Positions 25,455-34,181 of a stretch of 64,000 nucleotides of DNA are shown piece after piece. The stretch spans positions 558,001 to 622,000 of the forward strand of contig NZ_BAABIA010000002.1 in assembly GCF_039542385.1 (NCBI RefSeq), read 5' to 3'. The notes under the pieces were generated by a model. It did not search any database, was not told the DNA's origin, and was given only the letters and a program-made list of their open reading frames with translations. The position numbers and the translations under genes are program-made. This DNA is from Prosthecobacter algae. GTDB lineage: Bacteria; Verrucomicrobiota; Verrucomicrobiia; Verrucomicrobiales; Verrucomicrobiaceae. Each line of letters begins with the position of its first letter. Positions within the stretch are counted from its first letter, which is position 1.

Positions 25455-27659
25455 ATGCTTTTGAAGCGTCTATTATTCTTGTCACTGATCGCCCCCGCCG
25501 GGCAGATGATCTGCCATGCCGAAGCGCCCAGCTTTCGCAATGAGGTGCAGCCCATTTTGACCCGTTTTGGCTGCAACATGGGGGCTTGTCACGGTGCAGC
25601 AGCAGGCCAGGGCGGCTTCCGGCTTTCCCTACGCGGCTTTGATGATGAAGGCGATTACCTGTCCGTCACTCGTTCAGCCATGGGCCGACGCATCAATGGC
25701 GATGATCCAGCGCGCAGCCTGCTGCTTTTGAAGGCGATCAAAACCGTGCCGCACAAGGGTGACAAACGCTTTGATATGGACTCCGAGGCCTACCAAACTT
25801 TGGTAAATTGGATTGCCCATGGGGCACCCGGTCCGAAGAAAGAAGATGCGCGTTTGGTCTCTCTTGAAGTTTCGCCCAAACAAGTTCTTAGCAAACCGGG
25901 CAGCCAACAGCAGCTCAAGGTGCTGGCCAAATTCAGCGATGGTCGCAGCGAAGACGTGACCCGCTGGGCCAAATTCAATGCGGTGAACGCCAGCGTGGCC
26001 ACCGTGGATGATCAGGGGCTGGTGAAAGTCACGGGCTCCGGTGAAGGCACCGTCAGCGCGTGGTACCTCAGCCGGCTGGACATCGCCATCGTTAGCGTGC
26101 CGCAGGAAGGTGCAGCGGATGAGACGCTCTTCGCCCAGCTCAAGCCGCGGAATTTTGTGGATGAGTTGGTGTTGGAAAAACTACGCGCTCTAAACATCCC
26201 CCCGTCTCAGCGCTGCACGGATGGCGAATTCATCCGTCGCGCGCATCTTGACACCATTGGTGTGCTGCCCACCGCCGAAGAAACTCGCACTTTCTTGGCG
26301 GATACCCAGCCTAACAAAAGAGATCGCCTGATCGAATCCTTGCTCAAACGCCCAGAGTTCGTGGATTACTGGTCGCACCGCTGGAGTGATCTGCTGCTGG
26401 TGAACAGTGACAAACTCACTCCAGAAGGCATGTGGGCCTACTACCACTGGATTCGCAGCCGTGTGGCCGCGAATACCCCTTGGGATGTCATGGTCAAAAG
26501 CCTGCTCACCGCCACGGGCAGCACGCTGGAAAATGGCGCGGGCAATTTCTTCCTGCTGCATGACGAGCCGACGCGCCTTTCTGAAACCGTTTCCGTCGCC
26601 TTCCTCGGCACGGCCATGAACTGCGCCAAATGCCACAATCACCCATTGGAAAAATGGACCAATGATGAGTACTTCGCCTTTGCCAATCTCTTCTCACGGG
26701 TCCGCACCAAGAATGGGGCCACCGCCGATGAACGAGTCGTTTTCAGTGCCACAGAGGGCGATCTGGTACAGCCTCTCACAGGCAAACCTCAGCCGCCGCG
26801 AGCCCTTGAAGTCACGCAAGCAGTCTCCATGACCGCGCCTGAAGATCGCCGTGTGCCCATGGCGGCCTGGCTGACATCTCCCGACAACCGGCTCTTCAAG
26901 CGGACGATCACCAATCGCGTGTGGGCGAATTTCTTCGGCGTCGGCTTGGTCGAATCTGTGGACGACATCCGCATCACCAATCCTGCCAGCAATGAAAAGC
27001 TTCTCGATGCCGCATGTGATCACCTGGTTAACCACAAGTTTGATCTCAAGTCACTGATGCGTGTCATCCTGCAAAGCGAGACCTATCAGCGCAGCAGCGA
27101 GACGATTTATCAAAACGAGAAGGACACCCGCTATTACAGCCACTTCTACCCACGTCGTTTGAAAGCTGAAATCCTGTTGGATTCGGTGGCCCAGGTGACC
27201 GCTGTGCCCACAACCTTCAACATTGACCGTCGCAATGCCAACAAAGGCACCAAGGACACCTATCCCATGGGTTTCCGTGCCTTGCAGCTTCCCGATTCCA
27301 ACATCGCCAGCTACTTCCTGAAAAGCTTTGGCCGCGCCGACCGCATCGCCACCTGCGAATGCGAACGCACCAATGAACCCAGCATGGCCCAGGCCTTGCA
27401 CATCGCCAATGGCGACACCTTGAATGACAAACTTGCCGCTAAGGACAACCGTGTGGACCAACTGCTAAACTCCCAGCAGCCTAACGAGAAGCTGGTTCAA
27501 GACGCTTACCTCATTGCCCTGGCACGACAGCCGACCGACACCGAGAAAAACAAAGCCACTGAGCTCCTCGCTAGCGCGCCCCCCACCGACCGTCGCGCCA
27601 CTCTCGAAGATCTCTTCTGGAGCCTCATGAGCTCGAAGGAGTTTTTGTTCAATCACTGA
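25455..27659 (+). CDS. PSCyt1-like / Ig-like / DUF1549 / DUF1553 protein
   Basis: Exported 734-residue partner of DUF1501 proteins. Signal peptide MLLKRLLFLSLIAPAGQMICHA, then a cytochrome-like domain in which the haem motif is CNMGACHG, that is C-x4-CH instead of CxxCH, a form I recall as common in this family. A bacterial Ig-like domain (VSPKQVLSKPGSQQQLKVLAKFSDG, about 140-215) follows. Then come DUF1549 (about 230-430, with CAKCHNHPLEKW giving a standard CxxCH) and DUF1553 (about 470-730, ending in DLFWSLMSSKEFLFNH, the typical end of the family). Molecular function is unknown; such proteins accompany sulfatases and glycan genes. Its stop is two bases from that of the antisense toxin gene. 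Confidence 0.92.
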   Translation: MLLKRLLFLSLIAPAGQMICHAEAPSFRNEVQPILTRFGCNMGACHGAAAGQGGFRLSLRGFDDEGDYLSVTRSAMGRRINGDDPARSLLLLKAIKTVPHKGDKRFDMDSEAYQTLVNWIAHGAPGPKKEDARLVSLEVSPKQVLSKPGSQQQLKVLAKFSDGRSEDVTRWAKFNAVNASVATVDDQGLVKVTGSGEGTVSAWYLSRLDIAIVSVPQEGAADETLFAQLKPRNFVDELVLEKLRALNIPPSQRCTDGEFIRRAHLDTIGVLPTAEETRTFLADTQPNKRDRLIESLLKRPEFVDYWSHRWSDLLLVNSDKLTPEGMWAYYHWIRSRVAANTPWDVMVKSLLTATGSTLENGAGNFFLLHDEPTRLSETVSVAFLGTAMNCAKCHNHPLEKWTNDEYFAFANLFSRVRTKNGATADERVVFSATEGDLVQPLTGKPQPPRALEVTQAVSMTAPEDRRVPMAAWLTSPDNRLFKRTITNRVWANFFGVGLVESVDDIRITNPASNEKLLDAACDHLVNHKFDLKSLMRVILQSETYQRSSETIYQNEKDTRYYSHFYPRRLKAEILLDSVAQVTAVPTTFNIDRRNANKGTKDTYPMGFRALQLPDSNIASYFLKSFGRADRIATCECERTNEPSMAQALHIANGDTLNDKLAAKDNRVDQLLNSQQPNEKLVQDAYLIALARQPTDTEKNKATELLASAPPTDRRATLEDLFWSLMSSKEFLFNH

Positions 27660-27660
27660 A

Positions 27661-27981
27661 TCATGCCCCCTCGTCTGGAGTTCGCTCATCCAGTCGCTCT
27701 TTCAAATCCATTGGATTTCTCGCCGTATGCCAGACCAAAACCACGACCACCCATCCCTCATGAATGCGGAAGTAAACCGCATAAGGGAATGGCTTGATCA
27801 GGATACGTCTGAACTGACGATAGACGGGTCTGTGAATAGGAGCATCCCGCAAAATCTCGGGAAGATAACTGTAAAACGAGGCGAGGAAACGATCTCCAAG
27901 GGTTTTGCCCCCACAGTGATCATACCACTCGACCCCTTGTTCGATGTCCTCCAAGACCTCAGGAAGAATGCGCAAGTTCAT
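27661..27981 (-). CDS. RelE/ParE-family toxin
   Basis: Type II toxin of 106 residues with the RelE/ParE fold pattern: EVLEDIEQGVEWYDHCGGKTLGDRF at the N terminus, RRILIKPFPYAVYFRIHEGWVVVVLVWHTARNP as the core strands and terminal helix. RelE members cut mRNA on ribosomes and ParE members poison gyrase; which applies here is open. The start overlaps the antitoxin stop by one base, the usual toxin-second order. The pair lies antisense between two plus-strand genes that otherwise look like one locus. Confidence 0.88.
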   Translation of the reverse strand: MNLRILPEVLEDIEQGVEWYDHCGGKTLGDRFLASFYSYLPEILRDAPIHRPVYRQFRRILIKPFPYAVYFRIHEGWVVVVLVWHTARNPMDLKERLDERTPDEGA

Positions 27982-28205
27982 CAGATGCGCTTCGCATTTA
28001 TCCGAGCCTGGAATTCTTCCAATGTGAGCGCACGCAAAGGATCTTTTTCAAAACGTTCCCAGCGTGCATTCAGCTCTCGCTTCTCGGCATCCAAAACTTC
28101 CAGTTCTGATTCAACATCCATCATGGATTCCCAAATTTCATCCACGAGCAAAAGCTTTTCGCGCACTGGAAGTGCACGCACTTGTGAGAAGTCAGCCAGA
28201 GTCAT
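27981..28205 (-). CDS. Addiction-module antitoxin
   Basis: A 74-residue antitoxin of the short helical 'putative addiction module component' family, recognisable from VREKLLLVDEIWESMM and the C-terminal ALTLEEFQARINAKRI. It should bind and neutralise the ParE/RelE-like toxin encoded immediately downstream. This family has no clear DNA-binding domain, so autoregulation is uncertain. Its ATG (28203-28205, minus) shares two bases with the proposed ATG (28204-28206, plus) of the divergent PSCyt1-WD40 gene, so its promoter must lie inside that gene. Confidence 0.85.
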   Translation of the reverse strand: MTLADFSQVRALPVREKLLLVDEIWESMMDVESELEVLDAEKRELNARWERFEKDPLRALTLEEFQARINAKRI

Positions 28206-31200
28206 GACTCAATATCTCCCTTTTCTCTTCCACTTTCAACTGCTGCTTTCAGGGCTGGTTTTGACCTTTTCCAGCACAGTTTTCGCCCAGGAACCCATCT
28301 CCTATGAAAAGCAAATCCTGCCGATCTGGGATGCTTACTGCATGGACTGCCATGGCGCGGATGATCCAGATGGAGGCTTTGCCTTGGACACCTTTGCGGC
28401 CCTGATGAAGGGCGGCGAGGAAGGAGTCTCCGTGGTGGCAGGCAAGGCGGATGAGAGCCTGCTGGTGAAGTTTCTGGAAGGTCGTTCGGGACGTGGTGGC
28501 AAGAATGAATTCATGCCTCCAGGCAAGCGCGACAAGCTGAAGGCAGAAGAAATCGCCCTCATCAAAGCTTGGATCAATGGAGGGGCCAAAGGACCGATCT
28601 TAGCGGATAAACCAGCAGCACCCCGTGAAGTCATCACGCCCAAAATTGCTCCTCAGGTGGCTCCGAAGCGATCCATCCAAGCGGTGGCCTTTTCGGATGC
28701 GGTAAAGCTCATCGCCGTTGGCCGATATGGCGAGGTGGAACTGGTGAATCCAGTCACGAGGGCAGTGATTCGGAAATTGGCAGGCTTCAAAGGTCGAGTT
28801 AATGCCCTCACCTTTTCAGCCGATGGGGCGACCCTTTATGCCGCCGGTGGTGAGGCAGGGATTGCAGGCGATGTGCGTGCGTGGAAAACAGTGGACGGCG
28901 CTGAATTAAAAACTTTTGTCGGCCACACAGATGCCTGCTATTCGCTCGCTTTATCTCCCGATGGCAAAGTCTTGGTGACAGGGGGCTATGATCAAAAGAT
29001 CCGCCTTTGGGATGTTGCCAACGGATCTGAAATCAAGCTGCTGAAGGGTCACAATGGCAGTGTCAATGGCCTGGCTTTTCGGCCGGACGGGAAGGTTCTG
29101 GCGAGCGCCAGTGCGGACCGCACAGTAAAGCTTTGGAGCATGCCCGATGGCGCTCGATTGGATACCCTTTCTCAGCCCTTGAAGGAACAGACCGCCGTAC
29201 TTTTCAGTGCGGATGGCAAAGAGATTTTTGGAGTCGGCATGGACAGCCGCATTCGCGTGTGGCAGATCAGCACCAAGGCGAAGGAAGGCAGCAACAGCAT
29301 CACCACCTCTCGCTTTGCTCATGAGGGTGGCATTCTTGGGCTGACGTTATCTCGCGATGGCAAGACCCTGGCCACTAGTGCCACGGACCGCTCCATGAAA
29401 GTCTGGGATGCTGCCAGCCTAACCGAAAAGAAGGTGCTGGAAAAACAGCCTGACTGGACACCCGCACTGGCCTTTGCAGAAAACGGGCAACTCTTCAGCG
29501 GTCGCGCCGATGGCAGCCTTGGGGTGTATGACACCGCCACAGGTCAACCCATCGTGATGGCAAAGCCTGCCGCCAAACCCAAGATGGCCGTCAAGTCTGA
29601 GCTGACCCGTATCCTGATGCCCGCGCTGCAAAGCGGCGGCACAGTGACCTTGAATGTGCAGGGCAAGAACCTCGAAGCCAACCCGCAGGTACTGTTTAAT
29701 CACCCTGAGATCAAGGGTGTCATCGTGGCTGATTCCATCAAGCCCACTCAATTGCGAATCCGCGCCACAGCGCCTGCCACGCTTCCACGCGGAGTTTATG
29801 AAATGTGGCTGAAAACGACGCATGGTGAGACCGCCCGGATGAAGGTTTATGCGGATGATCTTTCCCCTGTCGCCACCAACGCCACGACCTTTGAAAAGGG
29901 ACCGCTGACCGTGAGCCAACTGCCCGCCAGCTTGTGGGGAACGCTTGCGGAAACGGGCCAACAGGATGTTTATCAGATCAGCGTCAAGGCAGAGGAAGAA
30001 CTCGTCTTTGACCTCGCCGTTCAGCAGATCGGCAGCACGGCCAAATCTCCGCGCTTGGAGATTCTGGATCCTGACCTCAACGTGCTGCTGCTCAATCGCG
30101 GTTTGGATCCCGGCAGCGATCCATTCATCGCCTGGAAAGCGCCGAAGGATGGTACTTATCTGGTCCGTGTCAGCAACACCACCCTAGATGGCAGTGCGGG
30201 GCATCTCTATCGCCTCACCGTGGGTACCCTACCCTATGTCACAGGCTGGCAGCCGCTCTCAGTGGCACTCTATCAAGAGACATCCGTGCGACTGACAGGA
30301 CACCATCTGGACCAAGTGCCCGAGATCAAGGTGAAAGGCGAAGCCGTAGGATCACTCAGCGTGCCCATGCCTTCACAGGGCGTGCGTTTGCGAGTCTCGC
30401 CGAGCGTGCAGGTCAAGGCGCTGCCGCAGGCTGAAGAGACAGAACCGAATGACGAATTTGCCAAGGCTCAAACTTTAACTGCCCCTGGTATAATGAACGG
30501 TCGGCTGCTTTCCAAGAACCCTCTTGGGGACACGGATCACTTTGTCTTCGAGGCAAAGAAAGGGGAGTCCTGGATCATTGAAACCCTCGCTGCCATGGCA
30601 GGCTCACCCGCTGACACGAAAATCGAAGTGCTGGACGCCCAAGGACAGCCCGTGCCACGCATGCTAATGCAGGCGGTGCGCGACAGCTACAACAACTTCC
30701 GCAGCGTGGATGCAAATAACCCAGACATCCGCCTGCAAAACTGGGAGGAGATGGAGCTCAACGAGTACGTTTATTTCAATGGCGACATCATGAAGACCTT
30801 CCGCATGCCGCGCGGACCAGACAGCGGCTTTTTGTTCTACTCGACCGACGGCAAGCGCCGCTCCTACTTTGACACCAGCACCACCAGTCATGCGCTGGAT
30901 GAGGCTTGTTATACCGTCCTCCCACACCCTCTTGGCACCGCCTTGGTCCCAAATGGCCTGCCTGTCTTCACCCTGAACTACAGCAATGACGATGAAGGCA
31001 CCCGCAAGCTGGGTCGCGATTCACGACTCACCTTCACAGCCCCAGCGGATGGCCGTTACATCGTCCGCGTCACGGATACACGCAGTTTGTTAGGCGAACG
31101 CTTTGTGTATTCACTGATCATCCGCCAACCCGCACCTGATTTCACCCTTACCGTAGATACAAACAAGGTCATTGCCATCCCTGCCCGCTCCTCCATCGGT

Positions 31201-31869
31201 TTTGCCGTCAAGGCAGACCGCCAAGATGGCTTCGAAGGCCCCATCCGTGTGGACATCGCTAATGTGCCTGAGGGTTACTACGCCTCGTCACCGGTTTTCA
31301 TTGAAGAAGGCCACACCCTCGCCACGGGCAGTCTGCATGCTCTACCCACGGCGAAGGCCGATGCGGATTGGAGCAAGGTCACGGTGACCGCCACGGCAGA
31401 CATCGGAGGCAAAGCTGTCTCTCACAACATCCCCAACTTTGGCAAACTCACTTTGGGTCCTGCGCCAAAGTTCATCGTATACCTGGAGCCTGAAGTGGAT
31501 GGCAAGCCCGTGAAGCGGGAAGACACGCAGGAGGCCAAGCCTTTGGAGATTACCCTTGTTCCGGGCCAGACGGTAAAGGCGTGGATTCGCGTGGAGAGAA
31601 ACAGCTTTGACGACCTCATCAACTTCGATGTCCACAACCTCCCGCATGGCGTCATCATTGACGATATCGGTCTCAATGGGGTGCAGGTGCGGGCGAAGGA
31701 AAACGAGCGGCCGATTTACTTCCGCTGTTCCAACTGGGTGGCGGATCAGGATCGTCTCTGTCACGTGGCCATGGCCTCTGCCCGAGCGGAACAAGACAGT
31801 GCAGGGGTGGTCACCAGCTTTCCCGTCCTGCTAAAAATCCGCAAAGAGGCGGGCGTGGCCGCGCGCTAA
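28204..31869 (+). CDS. PSCyt1-WD40-PPC multidomain exported protein (1221 aa)
   Basis: Large exported protein. The open frame runs back to 27727, but that part is antisense to the toxin-antitoxin genes; the ATG at 28204 gives a signal peptide (MTQYLPFLFHFQLLLSGLVLTFSSTVFAQ). A PSCyt1 cytochrome domain follows (ISYEKQILPIWDAYCMDCHG with CxxCH; MPPGKRDKLKAEEIALIKAWI). Residues about 150-450 hold six or so WD40 blades (for example GHTDACYSLALSPDGKVLVT, IRLWD, VKLWS, MKVWD). Then a beta-sandwich region, and PPC-type domains (DVYQISVKAEEELVFDLAVQ, DTDHFVFEAKKGESWIIETL) to about residue 1000, ending in further beta domains. A signal peptide without basic residues is slightly odd and the start is the weakest part of the call. 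The role in the DUF1501/DUF1549 locus is unknown. Confidence 0.85.
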   Translation: MTQYLPFLFHFQLLLSGLVLTFSSTVFAQEPISYEKQILPIWDAYCMDCHGADDPDGGFALDTFAALMKGGEEGVSVVAGKADESLLVKFLEGRSGRGGKNEFMPPGKRDKLKAEEIALIKAWINGGAKGPILADKPAAPREVITPKIAPQVAPKRSIQAVAFSDAVKLIAVGRYGEVELVNPVTRAVIRKLAGFKGRVNALTFSADGATLYAAGGEAGIAGDVRAWKTVDGAELKTFVGHTDACYSLALSPDGKVLVTGGYDQKIRLWDVANGSEIKLLKGHNGSVNGLAFRPDGKVLASASADRTVKLWSMPDGARLDTLSQPLKEQTAVLFSADGKEIFGVGMDSRIRVWQISTKAKEGSNSITTSRFAHEGGILGLTLSRDGKTLATSATDRSMKVWDAASLTEKKVLEKQPDWTPALAFAENGQLFSGRADGSLGVYDTATGQPIVMAKPAAKPKMAVKSELTRILMPALQSGGTVTLNVQGKNLEANPQVLFNHPEIKGVIVADSIKPTQLRIRATAPATLPRGVYEMWLKTTHGETARMKVYADDLSPVATNATTFEKGPLTVSQLPASLWGTLAETGQQDVYQISVKAEEELVFDLAVQQIGSTAKSPRLEILDPDLNVLLLNRGLDPGSDPFIAWKAPKDGTYLVRVSNTTLDGSAGHLYRLTVGTLPYVTGWQPLSVALYQETSVRLTGHHLDQVPEIKVKGEAVGSLSVPMPSQGVRLRVSPSVQVKALPQAEETEPNDEFAKAQTLTAPGIMNGRLLSKNPLGDTDHFVFEAKKGESWIIETLAAMAGSPADTKIEVLDAQGQPVPRMLMQAVRDSYNNFRSVDANNPDIRLQNWEEMELNEYVYFNGDIMKTFRMPRGPDSGFLFYSTDGKRRSYFDTSTTSHALDEACYTVLPHPLGTALVPNGLPVFTLNYSNDDEGTRKLGRDSRLTFTAPADGRYIVRVTDTRSLLGERFVYSLIIRQPAPDFTLTVDTNKVIAIPARSSIGFAVKADRQDGFEGPIRVDIANVPEGYYASSPVFIEEGHTLATGSLHALPTAKADADWSKVTVTATADIGGKAVSHNIPNFGKLTLGPAPKFIVYLEPEVDGKPVKREDTQEAKPLEITLVPGQTVKAWIRVERNSFDDLINFDVHNLPHGVIIDDIGLNGVQVRAKENERPIYFRCSNWVADQDRLCHVAMASARAEQDSAGVVTSFPVLLKIRKEAGVAAR

Positions 31870-31917
31870 AGGTTTTCCTCGCAATGAAGGCTCAGGTGAT
31901 CACGTTCATGCTCTGCC

Positions 31918-33630
31918 ATGAAGTTTGCCCCGAGTCTTTCTCTCTTCTTATCCACGCTGTCGCTACACGCTGAGCTGCGCCTTCCCGCCGTCATTGGCGA
32001 CAATATGGTGATACAGCAAAAGCAAGCCAACCCCATCTGGGGCTGGGACACACCAGGAACCGAGGTCACCGTCAAATTCGCGGGCCAAACCAAGACCGCA
32101 AAGGCAGATGACAAGGGCAAGTGGACTGTGAAGCTGGATAGCGTGCCTGCGAATGCCAAACCTGCGACCCTTTCCATCCAAGGCACGACGGCCAAAGATC
32201 TGAAAAACGTGCTGGTGGGAGAAGTATGGATCTGCTCCGGCCAGTCCAACATGGGTTTTACAGTGGACCGCACCTGGACGGCGGATTTGGACATGGCCCA
32301 GGCCAAATATCCACTCATTCGCCTCATCTCCGTGCCACAGGTAGGCACGCAAGATATTCAAGATAACTTCCAAGGTCAGTGGGAGGAGTGCTCCCCTGCC
32401 ACGGTCGGCAGCTTCAGCGCGGTGGGTTATCACTATGGCCGCGTGCTGCATGAGATGTTAGGCGTGCCAGTGGGCCTGATTGACAACGCCTGGGGTGGCA
32501 GCGCCGCCGAGGCCTGGGTGAAACGTGATCTGCTGGAAAAAGATGCGCGTTTCAAAGACATCATTGAGCGCTGGCAAAAGACTGAGTCCACCTTCACTCA
32601 GGAAGACTTCGACAAACAAGTGGCTGCTCATCAGGCCAAAGCTGAGGCCTGGGCCGTTGCGCGCAAAGAAGCTATCAAAGCAGGCAAGCCGCTGCCACCC
32701 CCGCTTTCCCGTGCCCCACAAAATCCGATGAAGGGCCAACACCGCCCCGGCAATTTGTACGCAGGCGTCCTCCACCCGACCATCGGCTACGGCATCAAGG
32801 GCGTGATTTGGTACCAGGGCGAAAGCAATGCGAGCCGCGCCAAGGAATACCGCGATCTTTTCCCCTTCATGATTCAGCATTGGCGCAATGAGTGGAAGCA
32901 GGGCGACTTCCCTTTCTACTGGGTGCAGTTGGCCGATTTCAAAGACTATGTGACCGCCCCTGGCGACAGTGAGTGGGCCGAGCTGCGTGAAGCGCAGACG
33001 CTGACGATGAGCAAGCTGCCTAACACCGGTGAGTGCGTGATCACCGATTTAGGTGAAGCCAATGACATCCACCCCAAAAATAAACGCGACGTGGCCGAGC
33101 GCCTCGCCCGCTGGGCGCTGGTGAAGGACTATGGATTCAAGCTCCCCTACCGCAGCCCGACCTACAAGAGCGTGAAGTTTGAAGACGGACAAGCCATCCT
33201 CACCTTTGACCATGCCGAGTCTGGCCTGCGTGTGGTGGATGTGGATGAAGTGCGCGGTTTTGCCATCTGCGGTGAAGACCGCCAGTGGGTGGCGGCGGAT
33301 GCGGTGATCCTGCCAGACAACAAGCAAAGTCCTCGCACCCCACGGGGCAACCAGATTGCCGTGAGCAGCAAACAAGTGGCCAAGCCTGTGGCCGTGCGCT
33401 TTGCCTGGGCGGACAATCCGGTGGCCAATGTCTATTCCGCCGAGGGCCTACCCGTGAACCCCTTCCGCACCGATGACTTCCCCATGATCACCGATCCGGC
33501 GAACCCCAACAGTACCGCCGCCCAGGCCGCAAAACGTCTGGAAGAAGTACGTCTCCGTTCGGAAGCCACTAAAAAGAAGCTAGAGGCGACGAAAAAACAG
33601 GTCGAGGCCCTCAAGAAGAAGGCTCTCTGA
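31918..33630 (+). CDS. Sialate O-acetylesterase (SGNH)
   Basis: Exported esterase of 570 residues that removes O-acetyl groups from sialic acids or other sugars. Signal peptide MKFAPSLSLFLSTLSLHAEL, then the N-terminal domain beginning LPAVIGDNMVIQQKQANPIWGW typical of the family, the nucleophile block WICSGQSNMG near residue 107, GVIWYQGESNA near 295, and EANDIHPKNKRDVAERLARWAL near 380 with the catalytic Asp and His. The last 45 residues form a Lys/Glu-rich coiled coil (AAKRLEEVRLRSEATKKKLE), an addition not needed for catalysis. It follows the PSCyt1-WD40 gene by 48 bases, consistent with a glycan-processing locus. Confidence 0.92.
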   Translation: MKFAPSLSLFLSTLSLHAELRLPAVIGDNMVIQQKQANPIWGWDTPGTEVTVKFAGQTKTAKADDKGKWTVKLDSVPANAKPATLSIQGTTAKDLKNVLVGEVWICSGQSNMGFTVDRTWTADLDMAQAKYPLIRLISVPQVGTQDIQDNFQGQWEECSPATVGSFSAVGYHYGRVLHEMLGVPVGLIDNAWGGSAAEAWVKRDLLEKDARFKDIIERWQKTESTFTQEDFDKQVAAHQAKAEAWAVARKEAIKAGKPLPPPLSRAPQNPMKGQHRPGNLYAGVLHPTIGYGIKGVIWYQGESNASRAKEYRDLFPFMIQHWRNEWKQGDFPFYWVQLADFKDYVTAPGDSEWAELREAQTLTMSKLPNTGECVITDLGEANDIHPKNKRDVAERLARWALVKDYGFKLPYRSPTYKSVKFEDGQAILTFDHAESGLRVVDVDEVRGFAICGEDRQWVAADAVILPDNKQSPRTPRGNQIAVSSKQVAKPVAVRFAWADNPVANVYSAEGLPVNPFRTDDFPMITDPANPNSTAAQAAKRLEEVRLRSEATKKKLEATKKQVEALKKKAL

Positions 33631-33677
33631 TAGGTTTCGTTTGCGTGCAGGCATTCGTGTTTCACTCTCGCTGTCAT

Positions 33678-34181
33678 ATGTCCCGTCTTGCTCACCTCCT
33701 TTTGTTGGGTCTAGCTGTCGTCCTTACGGCCTGCAGTTCTTCCACCAGCCCGCGCCAGCAGCAGCTCATTGATTATCGGCGTATGGAGATCGCAGCCGAG
33801 ACGCCAGGGGACTACTACATCGCCCGCCGTTTCCACATCGAACGCACCCACATCTGGGGCTACCTGCGCAAGCCGGGGCAGCCCTGGCATGAGGCCAAGC
33901 TGGTCATGATGAGTGAGAAGCTCATGCGCCAGCCAGACCGCTACCCAGAGCTCCCTCAGGGCGATGGCCCGGCCTTTGGCAGCGACCACAACCGCGAATA
34001 TCGCATGTGGGGCCACTACTCTGGCCGCCGTGTCTATGACCCGAACAGCAACCTGTCCCTGCCTGAATTTGTGCTCCAGCGTTACGAGGTCAAAAACACT
34101 TCTCCAGGCTGGCTCTTCCATCCCGGTGAGCGCTTCAATGGCAAGCAGCTTCTGCGGGGCGAGCCAGGCTCAACTCCCTAA
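33678..34181 (+). CDS. Lipoprotein of unknown function
   Basis: A 167-residue lipoprotein; the ATG at 33678 gives lipobox LTAC with Cys19 directly after a hydrophobic core. The mature part is rich in Arg, Tyr and Trp (GDYYIARRFHIERTHIWGYLRKPGQPW, REYRMWGHYSGRRVYDPNS) and has no motif I know. It overlaps the convergent bioF gene by 12 bases at the 3' end. A longer frame to 33645 would spoil the signal. Confidence 0.75.
   Translation: MSRLAHLLLLGLAVVLTACSSSTSPRQQQLIDYRRMEIAAETPGDYYIARRFHIERTHIWGYLRKPGQPWHEAKLVMMSEKLMRQPDRYPELPQGDGPAFGSDHNREYRMWGHYSGRRVYDPNSNLSLPEFVLQRYEVKNTSPGWLFHPGERFNGKQLLRGEPGSTP

Noticed and set aside
27727-28203. The open frame upstream of the PSCyt1-WD40 gene, which would make a 1380-residue protein
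   Set aside because: This part is antisense to the toxin and antitoxin genes, has no signal peptide, and its sequence is low in hydrophobic residues; the signal peptide starts at 28204.
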